From Anaerolineae bacterium (GTDB lineage: Bacteria; Chloroflexota; Anaerolineae; Promineifilales; Promineifilaceae), in NCBI GenBank assembly GCA_007123775.1, contig SLGK01000156.1, forward strand, positions 1 through 62,650: a DNA stretch of 62,650 nucleotides. Reading direction: 5' to 3'. Shown here piece after piece: positions 7,251-16,669 of the stretch; the first letter of the stretch is position 1; every line of letters starts with the position of its first letter. The notes under the pieces are model-generated. The model ran no database searches and had not been told where the DNA came from. It was given only the letters and a program-made list of their open reading frames with translations. A program made the translations under genes and the position numbers.

Positions 7251-9761
7251 TTACTTTTGCAGGTAATCGACAACGGCCGTTACCGAATCCAATTGTAACA
7301 CAGCTTCGGCCAATTGGCGGGCTTCACACAGGTTTAGTTGGCGAATGGCTTGTTTCACCGCCGGGATAGCGGGTGCGTTCATACTCAATTCATCCAGCCC
7401 CAGACCGACCAGCAGTGGCGTGGCCAAATCGTTGCCGGCCAGCTCCCCACACAGGCCAACCCAAATACCGGCCGCATGAGCCACCTCAACGACTTGCTTA
7501 ATTTGACGCAAAACGGCCGGTTGCAAAGCATCAGCCAGATGGTTAACCTGGGCATTGCCCCGATCGGCCGCCATCACGTATTGGGCCAGATCATTGGTGC
7601 CAATGCTAAAAAAGTCAGCTTCGGCCGCCAATTGGTCAGCAATAGCCACGGCTGAGGGCACTTCGACCATGATCCCAACTTCCATATCAGTCGCAAAGGG
7701 ATGACCGGCCTCCGCCAGCTCAGCCTGAACTTCGGCCAGTAGAGCTTTGGCCTCTTGTAGCTCAGTCAGGGTGCCGATCATGGGGAACATAAGCTTGACC
7801 GGCTGCGGCTGCCCGTCATCGTCAACGCTGGCGCGACAAATAGCGCGTAGCTGCGTCTTAAACAACGGAGGATTGCCCAGGCAAAAGCGAATGCCGCGCC
7901 AGCCAAGAAACGGGTTTTCTTCCTCGCCCAGATCGATGTAGGGCAGCGGTTTGTCGCCGCCCACGTCCAGGGTACGCACAATCAGGGGACGGCCGTTTAG
8001 CTTTGACACTACCTCACGATACGCCTCGACCTGTTCCTCTTCACTGGGCGCGCTCTCACGCTCCATAAACAAGAATTCGGTACGGAATAGGCCGACACCT
8101 TCCGCCCCGTATTCCAGGGCTACCGTTATATCATGCGGGCCGCCAATGTTGGCCCCAATTTCTATCTGGTGGCCATCTTGCGTCACCGCCGGACCTTGCC
8201 CGGATTCTTTGGCAGAATGCTGCTGAGCCAGCCATTCCTCACGCTGGTCCTTAAGCCGATGCAGTTGTTCCGTAGTTGGCTGCACCCAGAGACGGCCGTC
8301 GCTGCCGTTGAGGCCGACAATCTGGCCAGATTCCAGCACACCTAGTTCGTGGCCCAGGCCCACAATGGCCGGAATACCAAGCGCACGCGCCAGGATAGCG
8401 CTATGCGAGGTTGTGCCGCCCCGTTCCATACAAATACCCAGTACATTTTCGGGATTCAGACGAGCGGTATCAGACGGGTTGAGATCCGCAGCCACCAGGA
8501 TTACCGGCTCGTCAAAATCAAGCGACGGCGCTTCCACGTGCATCAATTGGTGCAGCACACGCTTGCCTACGTCCAGCACATCGGCCGCTCGATTCCGCAT
8601 GTAGTCATCTTCTAATTCCAGATAGTCGGCAGCTACCTGCTCGATGGCGCTTTGCCAGGCAAACTCGGCATTTATTGCTTGCTGCCGAATAAGACCACGA
8701 GCGGCGGCCTGAAGATCGGGGTCCTCGAGGATGAGTAAATGGGCATCAAAGATGGCTGCTTCGGCCGGGCCAACGCGACGGTTGGCCGACCGCTGTAACG
8801 CCCGGATTTGATCGGCTGTGGCCGCTACGGCCGTTTCCAGCCGTTTCAATTCTGCATCCGGGTCCTCTATCCCCTGCTTCTTAATCTCCGGCAGCGTAAA
8901 GCGATAGCGGAAAACCGGCGCGACCGCCACCCCCGGCGAGACGCCTATGCCAGTTAGAATACCATCTTTTATCTCGGGTGTCTGAGAATCTTGAAGCTGG
9001 TCGCTAACGACAGCCTGCCCAACATTCTCTTCGTCCAGGTCGCCAAAGTTATCGTCGGCCAGTGTCTGCACGGCTGCCAACAAATCAACGGCATCAGGGC
9101 CAACGGCCGTTATCGTGATCTTATCTCCCTGGCGCACGCCTAGGGTGGCCACCTGGTTGATGCTCTTGGCGTTGGCCTGACGCCCATCTTTGTCGATGGT
9201 CACAGTCGATTGGAAGCGATTGACCAGGCCAACCAGGCGAGCGGCCGGGCGAGCGTGCAGGCCCAACCGGTTGGGGATAGACAGGGTGAGGGTTTCGGCC
9301 GGCGCATCCGTTGGCTCTGTGGTTGGGGGTGTGGGCGCAGCCACGGCCGTTTCTTCTCCCAGTTGGGCCGCTTTAGCCTGCAACGCACCCCGCGCTTCGG
9401 CCAACACCTGCTCTACCGGCGCGCCCGTCGCTGCCTGCACCACCGCCGCAATAGCCCCCTCAACCAGCGGAGCGCCACAAAGATGAATGTTTGCCTGCTG
9501 TTCCGGCGGCAAAAACTCCAGAGCCATTTCCGCGCTCATCAAAGCGCTGCCCAGGTCCATCAGCACCACCACGCCCGCTTCGCTATAGACCATTTCAATG
9601 GCCTCTTGCACAGCCAGGGGATCCGTGCCAATGGAGCTGTCAGAAGCATCAATACCGGCCGCCACCGCCACCGGCACTGGTTCCTGGCTCATTTGTAAGG
9701 CCAACTCGCGTACGCCTTCGGCCAACAATCTACTGTGAGAGACGATGACAATTCCGACCAT
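7251..9761 (-). CDS. dhaM: Single-chain DhaM-HPr-Enzyme I phosphotransferase
   Basis: This 836-residue fusion carries phosphate from phosphoenolpyruvate to DhaL-bound ADP. Residues 1-130 are a mannose-type EIIA domain very like Escherichia coli DhaM (MVGIVIVSHS, phospho-His9; MDLGSALMSAE; CGAPLVEG). A Pro/Thr/Glu-rich linker (about 138-156) follows. Residues 157-245 are HPr (GLHARPAA, His169; KSINQVATLGV around the regulatory-Ser position). Residues about 266-836 are a full Enzyme I: GGTTSHSAI with His453, GLFRTEFLFM, DVGGDKPLPYI, the SIGTNDLAQYVMAADR PEP site and the GLCGELAGN cysteine motif. E. coli DhaM stops after a partial EI-like domain, so here the whole relay sits on one chain. I chose the ATG at 9761; a TTG at 9767 is two codons upstream and no Shine-Dalgarno favours either. 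glpC precedes it by 63 bases. Confidence 0.95.
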   Translation of the reverse strand: MVGIVIVSHSRLLAEGVRELALQMSQEPVPVAVAAGIDASDSSIGTDPLAVQEAIEMVYSEAGVVVLMDLGSALMSAEMALEFLPPEQQANIHLCGAPLVEGAIAAVVQAATGAPVEQVLAEARGALQAKAAQLGEETAVAAPTPPTTEPTDAPAETLTLSIPNRLGLHARPAARLVGLVNRFQSTVTIDKDGRQANAKSINQVATLGVRQGDKITITAVGPDAVDLLAAVQTLADDNFGDLDEENVGQAVVSDQLQDSQTPEIKDGILTGIGVSPGVAVAPVFRYRFTLPEIKKQGIEDPDAELKRLETAVAATADQIRALQRSANRRVGPAEAAIFDAHLLILEDPDLQAAARGLIRQQAINAEFAWQSAIEQVAADYLELEDDYMRNRAADVLDVGKRVLHQLMHVEAPSLDFDEPVILVAADLNPSDTARLNPENVLGICMERGGTTSHSAILARALGIPAIVGLGHELGVLESGQIVGLNGSDGRLWVQPTTEQLHRLKDQREEWLAQQHSAKESGQGPAVTQDGHQIEIGANIGGPHDITVALEYGAEGVGLFRTEFLFMERESAPSEEEQVEAYREVVSKLNGRPLIVRTLDVGGDKPLPYIDLGEEENPFLGWRGIRFCLGNPPLFKTQLRAICRASVDDDGQPQPVKLMFPMIGTLTELQEAKALLAEVQAELAEAGHPFATDMEVGIMVEVPSAVAIADQLAAEADFFSIGTNDLAQYVMAADRGNAQVNHLADALQPAVLRQIKQVVEVAHAAGIWVGLCGELAGNDLATPLLVGLGLDELSMNAPAIPAVKQAIRQLNLCEARQLAEAVLQLDSVTAVVDYLQK

Positions 9762-9771
9762 AATCAATCAG

Positions 9772-9824
9772 GGCGTAGTGCGTAGTGCGTAGGACAAGAA
9801 TTGCTACGCATTACGCACTACGTT
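9772..9824. repeat. Heptamer array between dhaM and glpC
   Basis: GCGTAGTGCGTAGTGCGTAGG and its reverse complement (CTACGCATTACGCACTACG) flank an AT-rich centre, giving a hairpin between two co-directional operon genes. It abuts the glpC stop codon. Confidence 0.8.
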
Positions 9825-11138
9825 TTAATGTGGTAACACGTAAACCAGCGGCGGTTCGGCCGTGTAACCATAAGCGAAAGCTAACAGCTCGACAGGATGA
9901 ACAGATGGCTTATTCGTACCGTGCGTAATTTGCCAACGGCACGTCTCACTATCACAGACTGACAGCGGGGCGCCAACATCCAGCACAAAATCAAAGAGGG
10001 GCTTGCCTACATCCATGGCTATTTGATATTTCTCCTCTTTATACCCATACGTACCGGCCACACCACAGCAGGCAGCCTGACTTTCGATAATCTTTAGCTC
10101 AGGGATGATCGACATAATCTCCACACTCGGCCGGCCGACTCGGTGGGCGCGGTATTGGCAGGGCGGATGGTAAGGCAACGTCATGGGGATTGGACGCAAA
10201 TTGTCCGTGTTGAGTAGCCCCTCTTCCATGAGCAGCACCAAAAACTCGTTAATGTCAAAGGTGTTGGCTGCTAACAGGCGTGCGTCGTCGGTATAAAAAT
10301 CAAGCAGTTCTGGAGCCTCTTCTTTAAGCGTTAGTGTGCAGCTTGTAGAGGTACCTACAATGACATAGCCTGCTTTGACGTAGCTGATTAACTTGTCGAT
10401 ATTGCTCTGGTGATAATCCCAGGCTGCTTTGAACTCCCCGTTGGAGAGCAGGGGCAAACCGCAGCAGTTTTGTTCCGGAACCAATACCTCGAAGCCATTG
10501 GCCTCAAGCACGTGAACGGCCGCCCGGCCCACCCGTGGCTCGTAGGCTTCAGTGGAGCAGCCGGTAAAGTAGACCACCTTGCGCGTGGCCGTAGCCGGTG
10601 GTTTGCGGTTCTTGACCCAGCGGCGGAAACTTTCGCTGGTAAATTTGGGCAGCGGCGCATCGGCGGCAATGCCCAGTAATTTTTCGGCAAACCAGCCGCC
10701 TACACTGCTGTTAAAGAAGGCGTTGGCCACCGGGGCCAGCGGGCTACCAAATTTGGCCAGCAGTTCAGGCCGGGCCAGCATGTTATTCCGCAGCCGGTTG
10801 CGGGCGGAAAAGCCACCCTGCTGCACAATGGTGCCACGAGCGCGGGCATTGATTTCGGCGATACGGACGCCGGTGGGACACACCATATTACAGACGCGGC
10901 AGCCGCTGCAGTAGTCAACTGAGTAGTCGGTTGGCGGCTGATCAGGCTGGCGGAAACGACCGGCCTGTGGCGCTTCATATTTGGGACCGGGAAACAAGTC
11001 GGTAACGGCCGATACCGGGCAGGCGGTGACGCAGACATTGCACTTGATGCAGTTGTCCAGCGTCAGTTCAGCCGGTTTATGGCTTGCTTCCAGCTCATCC
11101 AGATTGGTAATAGCTTCCCATACGTTACGTTCTGGCAT
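9825..11138 (-). CDS. glpC: Anaerobic glycerol-3-phosphate dehydrogenase subunit C
   Basis: This 437-residue iron-sulfur subunit anchors GlpAB to the membrane and passes electrons to (mena)quinone. Two 4Fe-4S motifs are visible near the N terminus: CIKCNVCVTACP (about residue 29) and CSGCRVCNMVCP (about residue 78). Two CCG cysteine-rich domains, of the kind that in this family bind cofactors, follow: NCCGLPLLSNG in the middle and AACCGVAGTYGYKEEK near residue 360. Length agrees with GlpC (about 400-440). The start ATG at 11138 is preceded by AAGGATGA. It lies downstream of glpB with a 74-bp repeat-bearing gap. As in other GlpC, there is no transmembrane helix, so membrane contact is probably peripheral. 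Confidence 0.94.
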   Translation of the reverse strand: MPERNVWEAITNLDELEASHKPAELTLDNCIKCNVCVTACPVSAVTDLFPGPKYEAPQAGRFRQPDQPPTDYSVDYCSGCRVCNMVCPTGVRIAEINARARGTIVQQGGFSARNRLRNNMLARPELLAKFGSPLAPVANAFFNSSVGGWFAEKLLGIAADAPLPKFTSESFRRWVKNRKPPATATRKVVYFTGCSTEAYEPRVGRAAVHVLEANGFEVLVPEQNCCGLPLLSNGEFKAAWDYHQSNIDKLISYVKAGYVIVGTSTSCTLTLKEEAPELLDFYTDDARLLAANTFDINEFLVLLMEEGLLNTDNLRPIPMTLPYHPPCQYRAHRVGRPSVEIMSIIPELKIIESQAACCGVAGTYGYKEEKYQIAMDVGKPLFDFVLDVGAPLSVCDSETCRWQITHGTNKPSVHPVELLAFAYGYTAEPPLVYVLPH

Positions 11139-11154
11139 GATTCATCCTTATTTT

Positions 11155-11210
11155 GCGTAGGGCGTATTGCGTAGGGCGTCACTGTTGCGGAATACGGAAT
11201 ACGCACAACG
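11155..11210. repeat. Heptamer-type array between glpC and glpB
   Basis: GCGTAGGGCGTATTGCGTAGG units face a reverse-complement-like GCGGAATACGGAATACGCA half. It is a degenerate member of the intergenic repeat family and abuts the glpB stop. Confidence 0.7.
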
Positions 11211-11212
11211 TT

Positions 11213-12469
11213 TTATATACTAATTCCTACTTTGTAGCCGGTTGCCAGCGCCACACCCTCGAAGGAACGTTCGCGTATTACTTCGCAGTGAGCCAGGATC
11301 GTACCGGCCGCGTATACATTCTCATAAACGGGTCCGTTACCGTTAACGGGCTGGAAATCCTCGTTGACCGTCAGCCCAGAGCGGTAAATCGGATGGCCTT
11401 CTTTGTGCATGAAGTCTTGCCGGAACCAGTCAAGGCGGCTGTCCGGAGCAGCAACGGGCAGATCAAAAACGACCTCGCGGGCTTTGCCATCTATGTTGGT
11501 GGTAATGCCACCGCCCAAAATGCCGCCGGTCGCCAGCACATATTTCTCAAACCGATGGCGGCGCGGGCGAGCGGCTGCTTCGGTCAAAACGGCCGTTATG
11601 CGCCCCTCCTCACTCTCAGCCCGGAACGCCTCCATGCCATCATAGACGAACGATCCCTGCCGCTGAATGGCTTGCTTGAAAATTTCATGCAGCCGCATGC
11701 CCGGTACTGAGGGGGGCAGCGACGGTATCTCAAACACGGGCAGGCCCAACGCCTCTTCCAGAGCGGCTTTAGCAACCAACGGCTGGTGTAGTCCCAGAAA
11801 AGCCGGGAAGCCAATCCGCTGCGCCTGGCCCAGATGGGGCTTGACAGCGGCAACCAGTTGGTTACGCAGCTCAGCCTGTTCCATCATGCGGGCGGTGAGG
11901 ACGGCGTTGTTAAAGCGGCGGTTGGCCAGCAAGGGCAGGTCAAGGGTAACGTAGCTGGCCGCCTGGCCCTGTTTGTTCAAATTACCGGCCACAATATTAG
12001 CGTAGAAGTCGGGCATCTGTTTGAAGCCGACCAGTAACATCGGTTCGTCACGGCTAAGGTCGCCGGCGATCATCGTTTCAGGGGCCAGGCAGGTGGGGCG
12101 AAATGTGCCCGTCGCCGAGGGTAGCAGCCAGTTCTGGTCGAGTGAACCGTGCAGCGGGTAGCCCGCTTCGCCACACAAGGCTTGTATTGCTTCGAGAGCG
12201 GCCTTTAAGCCGTCCATTCCGACGAGGGCATACGGGTGGTGGGGGTTGTCGGCGATGAGTTGAGAAACGGCCGTTTTCAACTCTGTGACCGGCTCGGTGG
12301 CATCAACGGGATAGTAACCCAGAACGTCAATGCAGCCCGAATGCCAATGGGTAGCCCCCCACCCTTTGGCAATAACGCGCACCTTCTGGCCCCGGCTGAC
12401 GGCCTGATAGGCTGTCATCAGCCCGGCCAATCCAGCCCCTACGACCAAAAGTTCATTTGTTTTGCTCAT
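11213..12469 (-). CDS. glpB: Anaerobic glycerol-3-phosphate dehydrogenase subunit B
   Basis: This 418-residue flavoprotein subunit works with GlpA and GlpC in oxidising sn-glycerol-3-phosphate to dihydroxyacetone phosphate. The N-terminal dinucleotide-binding motif is VVGAGLAGLMTAYQA (GxGxxG near residues 11-16), followed by the family-typical KGWGATHWHSGCIDVLG. A second flavin-type segment (KYVLATGGILGGGI) is at about residue 300, and the C-terminal NVYAAGTILAHCEVIRERSFEGVAL resembles the GlpB end. Length matches E. coli GlpB (419). It starts with ATG at 12469 behind AAGGATAAACA. The 227-bp gap to glpA holds the hairpin element at 12503-12571, which could separate expression of glpA from glpBC. 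Confidence 0.93.
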   Translation of the reverse strand: MSKTNELLVVGAGLAGLMTAYQAVSRGQKVRVIAKGWGATHWHSGCIDVLGYYPVDATEPVTELKTAVSQLIADNPHHPYALVGMDGLKAALEAIQALCGEAGYPLHGSLDQNWLLPSATGTFRPTCLAPETMIAGDLSRDEPMLLVGFKQMPDFYANIVAGNLNKQGQAASYVTLDLPLLANRRFNNAVLTARMMEQAELRNQLVAAVKPHLGQAQRIGFPAFLGLHQPLVAKAALEEALGLPVFEIPSLPPSVPGMRLHEIFKQAIQRQGSFVYDGMEAFRAESEEGRITAVLTEAAARPRRHRFEKYVLATGGILGGGITTNIDGKAREVVFDLPVAAPDSRLDWFRQDFMHKEGHPIYRSGLTVNEDFQPVNGNGPVYENVYAAGTILAHCEVIRERSFEGVALATGYKVGISI

Positions 12470-12502
12470 TGTTTATCCTTTTACACTTACGAGTTCACTG
12501 CA

Positions 12503-12571
12503 AAAAACCGAGTTTTTAGCCAAACAGAACCACAATCGCCAGAGTAGCTGGGCCTGAAAAACTCGGTTTTT
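12503..12571. repeat. Hairpin element copy 1 (about 69 bp)
   Basis: Perfect 15-base arms AAAAACCGAGTTTTT and AAAAACTCGGTTTTT enclose a 39-base centre containing CACAATCGCCAGAGT. A second copy of the same length lies at 27049-27116, about 80% identical by eye, with the CACAATCrCCAGAGT core conserved. The T-run after each arm makes it terminator-like in both directions. It may be a non-autonomous miniature element or a structured RNA. Confidence 0.8.
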
Positions 12572-12696
12572 CGACCTTTTTTCAGTAGAGTCACTTACAA
12601 CCAACCATAGTGTGCAACACGCGTGGCCAGGCAGAAGAGCGTTTGTGGTGATGCGTCGCACCTCCGGTGGCCCAAAATCACTAAAGAGCCGCATTC

Positions 12697-14337
12697 TTAG
12701 ACATGAGCAGTGGCCGGCACCTCTTCCTCCGTGCCGGGTTCATACATGGCTGGCCCTAAGCGAGAGGCTGTCTCACCCGGTAGATGGTCAGCATTCAACA
12801 CGCTCATGTAGATCAGCTCATCTAACCGTTGCTGCTTCAGCTGAGACCCCCACAAAATAGGCAGCACCCCTTTCCAACGCTCCTGCAAAAAGTCACGCAG
12901 GGCCACATTGGTTTGCTCAATTGGCTGCTGGCGCAGGTCATGGAGCATCCCGGTCACGCGATAAGTGCAGAACCCACCTTGACAGGGACCCATGCCCAGA
13001 CGTACATCGCGGCGCACGTCGTCAAAAGTTTTGGCGTCACCCTCGATAATTGAGGCTTCCACATCTTCACGGGTGGCCAATTCACATTCACAGATAAAGT
13101 TGCCATATTCTTTGTTGGTCTCAGCCCGCGTCAGGCGAGAGCCGAGATAATGGTAGCCTTTCGGGTCTTCGTGACCAGAACTAAACAGATGCGGCAGCAC
13201 CTCTTCGTGCGTGCGCGTCGGCCGCTCCACGCCAAATTTTTCGCAGACCCGGTTGACGGTTACTTCAGCCATCTGGCGGTAGGTGGTCCATTTACCCCCC
13301 GTTATGGTGATCATGCCGGTCACGCCATCACGAGTTTCATGGTCCAATAGGGTATAGGCACGCGTAACATCGCGGGTATCGGCCACTTTGGTTTCCTGAT
13401 ATAACGGCCGTACGCCACCCCAGGCCCGCAGCATCCGCATCTGACTAAAGCCGGGCACTATTTTGTCCGCCTCTTGCAGCATCAGCTTCACTTCCCAGGG
13501 TTCAATCGCAAATTTCTCGGGGTCAGGCACGTCCACGTCTGTCGTGCCAATGACTGACACGGTATGAATGGGTACGATGATGTCACCATCAGCCGGCATC
13601 TTGCAGCGGTTGACAACGGTATTGATAATGCGGTAGGCGGCAGCCACCATTGTGCCTTTACCGGCCCGCACGTTGACCTCAATATCGGCCGTGCCCGCAA
13701 TTCTACCGGCCCAGGCCCCGGCTGCATTGATTACCAGGTCGGCATAAATAGCTACTTCTTCATCTTTTACCAGATCATGGCACACAGCACCAACTATTTG
13801 GTCACCGTTGCGAATCAGGCGCAGCACCTCGTGGTAGTTGAGGATTTGCGCCCCGTGCTGGCGAGCCGATTCGGCCACACACTGGGTGGCTAAAAAGGAA
13901 TCGGCCGATCCGTCGGGCACGCGGAAGCAACGACTGATGTCAGGGTTCAGGTGTGGTTCCTCTTTTAACATCTGGCTGATGGAAATTTCTTCACAGGGTA
14001 CGCTTGCTTTGGCGCAATTTTCGGCAAACAAGTCGGCATAGTCCGGGTCATCCCAGGGGGTAGTGACAAAAAAGCCGCCTGTATCTTCCAAACAGTGGGG
14101 CATAATACGGCGCAGAATGATGTTCTCTTCGATACATTCGGTGGCCGCCTTAGGGTCTTTGGTCACGTAACGGCCGCCGCTGTGCAACAAGCCATGATAG
14201 CGACCGGTTGTACCGTGCGTCAGGTCACGCTTTTCAACAAGTATACTTTTGAAACCACGCAGCGCCGCATCCTGGACAACACCAGCTCCGGTGGCTCCAC
14301 CACCAATTACCAATACTTCGGTTTCTAATTTTCGCAT
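12697..14337 (-). CDS. glpA: Anaerobic glycerol-3-phosphate dehydrogenase subunit A
   Basis: This 546-residue catalytic FAD subunit oxidises sn-glycerol-3-phosphate to dihydroxyacetone phosphate. The FAD-binding motif VIGGGATGAGVVQDAALRG lies at about 9-27, then VEKRDLTHGTTGRYHGLLHSGGRY, typical of GlpA/GlpD. The region VIGTTDVDVPDPEK and WGGVRPL continues the DAO fold. The C terminus (from about residue 430) is a BFD-like [2Fe-2S] domain with CECELATREDVE and CQGGFC cysteines, which separates GlpA from aerobic GlpD. I start it at the ATG at 14337, where conservation begins; the longer frame from 14388 would translate repeat sequence. It follows glpK by 110 bases, in an operon with glpB and glpC. 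Length agrees with E. coli GlpA (542). Confidence 0.95.
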   Translation of the reverse strand: MRKLETEVLVIGGGATGAGVVQDAALRGFKSILVEKRDLTHGTTGRYHGLLHSGGRYVTKDPKAATECIEENIILRRIMPHCLEDTGGFFVTTPWDDPDYADLFAENCAKASVPCEEISISQMLKEEPHLNPDISRCFRVPDGSADSFLATQCVAESARQHGAQILNYHEVLRLIRNGDQIVGAVCHDLVKDEEVAIYADLVINAAGAWAGRIAGTADIEVNVRAGKGTMVAAAYRIINTVVNRCKMPADGDIIVPIHTVSVIGTTDVDVPDPEKFAIEPWEVKLMLQEADKIVPGFSQMRMLRAWGGVRPLYQETKVADTRDVTRAYTLLDHETRDGVTGMITITGGKWTTYRQMAEVTVNRVCEKFGVERPTRTHEEVLPHLFSSGHEDPKGYHYLGSRLTRAETNKEYGNFICECELATREDVEASIIEGDAKTFDDVRRDVRLGMGPCQGGFCTYRVTGMLHDLRQQPIEQTNVALRDFLQERWKGVLPILWGSQLKQQRLDELIYMSVLNADHLPGETASRLGPAMYEPGTEEEVPATAHV

Positions 14338-14357
14338 TTGTGGCTCACTTAAGCTAT

Positions 14358-14416
14358 GAAACGTGAAACGTGAAAGCGTGATCAACAAGCGATCAACGCT
14401 TCACGCTTCACGTTTC
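14358..14416. repeat. Short tandem repeat hairpin between glpA and glpK
   Basis: GAAACGTGAAACGTGAAAGCG and its reverse complement (CGCTTCACGCTTCACGTTTC) flank GTGATCAACAAGCGATCAA. The unit is an 8-mer variant (AAACGTGA) of the intergenic tandem family. Confidence 0.8.
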
Positions 14417-14447
14417 CTGGTAAACTCTAATCAACTACATAAACAGA

Positions 14448-15962
14448 CTAGGCGTCGTTTTCAACCCAGTCAAAAGTACGGGTCACCGCTTTTTTCCATT
14501 CGGCAAACATCTTTTCACGCTTGCCACTGTCCATGCCAGAGCCCCATTCCTTGTCCTTGCCCCAGTTGGCCCGCATTTCGTCGGTGTTCTTCCAGAAACC
14601 AACGGCAAGGCCGGCCGCATAAGCGGAACCAAGCGCAGTTGTCTCAGAAACCTTAGGCCGAATCACAGGCACGCCCAGAACGTCTGACTGGAACTGCATC
14701 AGCAGGTCGTTGTAAACCATGCCACCGTCCACTTTGAGGGCTTTGAGTTCTACACCAGAATCGGCCGTCATAGCCTCGGCTACTTCGCGGGTCTGGTACG
14801 CGGTCGCTTCGAGCGCAGCACGCGCGATATGACCACGGTTGACGTAGCGGGTCATACCCACGATTACACCACGCGCATCCGACTTCCAGTAGGGTGCAAA
14901 GAGGCCGGAGAAAGCAGGCACAAAGTAAATACCGCCATTGTCATCGACCGTCTTGGCCAGGTCTTCAATTTCAGGCGCAGAGTCGATCATCTTGAGGTTG
15001 TCACGCAGCCATTGGACCAACGCACCGGTAATGGCAATTGAGCCTTCCAGAGCGTACACAGCCGGTTCGTCACCAAACTTGTAGCAAAGCGTGGTCAACA
15101 GGCCATTCTTGGAGTGTACCAGGTCGGTGCCGGTATTGAGCAGCATGAAGCAGCCGGTGCCATAGGTATTCTTGGCCTCACCCGCGTCAAAGCAAGCCTG
15201 GCCAACAGTAGCAGCCTGCTGGTCACCCAAGATACCGGCAACGGGGATTTCACCGCCAAACGGGCCGTCATTCTTGGTGTAGCCATAGACTTCGGAGGAG
15301 GACTTGATGGCGGGCAGCATCTTGACAGGCACGTCCATTGCGGCCGCGATGTCTGCGTTCCAGTCGAGGGTATCCAGATTCATGAGCATGGTACGGCTGG
15401 CGTTGGTCACGTCAGTTACGTGCGCCCCGCTTTTCACACCACCGGTCAGATTCCAGACAACCCAGGTGTCGATGTTGCCAAACACAGCGTCGCCGGCTTC
15501 GGCCGCTTCGCGGGCACCTTCAACATTGTCCAGGATCCATTTGATTTTGGGGCCGGAGAAGTAGGTAGCCAGCGGCAAACCAACCTGCGGCCGGAAACGA
15601 TCCTGGCCACCGTCTTTAGACAGGGCATTAACAATGCGGTCGGTACGGGTGTCTTGCCAGACGAGGGCGTTGCCGTAAGCTTCACCGGTTTTCTTGTTCC
15701 AGACGACGGTCGTTTCGCGCTGGTTGGTGATACCAACGGCAGCAATGTCCGAGGCAGAAGCCCCGGCCCGGCGCATAGCAACCTTAATCACTTCTTGGGT
15801 GCGTTCCCAAATTTCTTTGGGATCATGCTCTACCCAACCGGGTTTGGGATAAATCTGCTCATGCTCTAGCTGATGCTGGCCAACTGGCTGGCCGTTGTGG
15901 GTAAAAATCATACAGCGGGTACTGGTTGTCCCTTGATCAATTGAAGCAACATATTTTGCCAT
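14448..15962 (-). CDS. glpK: Glycerol kinase
   Basis: This 504-residue FGGY kinase phosphorylates glycerol with ATP to sn-glycerol-3-phosphate, feeding GlpABC. The N-terminal [18 protein letters not shown] and the [18 protein letters not shown] stretch are hallmarks of true GlpK, as are [28 protein letters not shown] and the ATP-site [15 protein letters not shown] late [18 protein letters not shown] matches the FGGY signature 2 region. Length equals E. coli GlpK (502) within two residues. The ATG at 15962 follows AAAAGGAGTCAAGAAA, a strong ribosome site. dhaL lies 48 bases upstream. Activity could be regulated by fructose bisphosphate or by HPr phosphorylation as in other bacteria, but I did not identify the regulatory residues. 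Confidence 0.97.
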   Translation of the reverse strand: MAKYVASIDQGTTSTRCMIFTHNGQPVGQHQLEHEQIYPKPGWVEHDPKEIWERTQEVIKVAMRRAGASASDIAAVGITNQRETTVVWNKKTGEAYGNALVWQDTRTDRIVNALSKDGGQDRFRPQVGLPLATYFSGPKIKWILDNVEGAREAAEAGDAVFGNIDTWVVWNLTGGVKSGAHVTDVTNASRTMLMNLDTLDWNADIAAAMDVPVKMLPAIKSSSEVYGYTKNDGPFGGEIPVAGILGDQQAATVGQACFDAGEAKNTYGTGCFMLLNTGTDLVHSKNGLLTTLCYKFGDEPAVYALEGSIAITGALVQWLRDNLKMIDSAPEIEDLAKTVDDNGGIYFVPAFSGLFAPYWKSDARGVIVGMTRYVNRGHIARAALEATAYQTREVAEAMTADSGVELKALKVDGGMVYNDLLMQFQSDVLGVPVIRPKVSETTALGSAYAAGLAVGFWKNTDEMRANWGKDKEWGSGMDSGKREKMFAEWKKAVTRTFDWVENDA

Positions 15963-16010
15963 TTTCTTGACTCCTTTTGTGAAAGCCAGGCCAGGTGGCT
16001 TAGCTTTTCA

Positions 16011-16643
16011 CTATTGTTCGATTGCTTCTAGCAATGCGTTTAATATGAGAAATGTGGAAGTTGCGCCAGGGTCCTGGTGGCCTATGCTGCGCTCACCCAG
16101 ATAGCTGGCACGTCCTTTTCTAGCCTGTAGGGGAATGGTATCCTTCATGCCCTGTTCGGCGGCAGCCACAGCCTGACGCAGCGCCGAAACCGTATCTTCG
16201 CCATCGTCTAGGGCTGCTTTCAGCGCCGTCATGGCCGGTGTCCAGGCATCAATCATTGTTTTATCGCCGACTTGTGCCCGGCCTCTTTGCACAATACCTT
16301 CCACACCAGACTGTAATACCTGATACAGGTCCTGGCCGCTCAGTTCTTCTTTGGCAGAGGCAGCCATACCACCTCGCATGAAGAAGGTGCCGTATAGTGG
16401 GCCACTAGCCCCACCTACACTGGATATAAGAACCATGCCGGTTGTTTTGAAGATGTTGCCTATGTCTCGATCAGCTACGGTAGGCAATTTTTCAAGAACC
16501 TTGCGAAAACCACGAGACATGTTGTTGCCGTGGTCGGCATCGCCAATGGCTGAGTCCAGGTCGGTGAGGTATTCCTTGTTGGCGATCATGACTTCGGTGA
16601 CTTGTTCTAGCCATGATATGATTTGTTCTTTGGTGACCGTCAT
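16011..16643 (-). CDS. dhaL: Dihydroxyacetone kinase ADP-binding subunit DhaL
   Basis: This 210-residue subunit holds ADP/ATP as a fixed cofactor. DhaM rephosphorylates the ADP and DhaK receives the phosphate. The Mg-binding acidic cluster TDLDSAIGDADHGNN places Asp30, Asp35 and Asp37 as in E. coli DhaL, and GGASGPLYGTFFMRGG follows as the nucleotide loop. ARKGRASYLGERSIGHQDPGA near the C terminus is the family's phosphate-contacting segment. I choose the ATG at 16643; the TTG at 16652 is too close to the AGGAG Shine-Dalgarno. It lies between dhaK and glpK on one strand, so this is a mixed dha-glp operon. Confidence 0.96.
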   Translation of the reverse strand: MTVTKEQIISWLEQVTEVMIANKEYLTDLDSAIGDADHGNNMSRGFRKVLEKLPTVADRDIGNIFKTTGMVLISSVGGASGPLYGTFFMRGGMAASAKEELSGQDLYQVLQSGVEGIVQRGRAQVGDKTMIDAWTPAMTALKAALDDGEDTVSALRQAVAAAEQGMKDTIPLQARKGRASYLGERSIGHQDPGATSTFLILNALLEAIEQ

Positions 16644-16669
16644 GCGAGGCAAGCTCCTATCGTGAAAGT

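Noticed and set aside
9762-9767. TTG start two codons upstream for DhaM
   Set aside because: The ATG at 9761 gives MVGIVIVSHS, colinear with E. coli DhaM; no Shine-Dalgarno favours the TTG.
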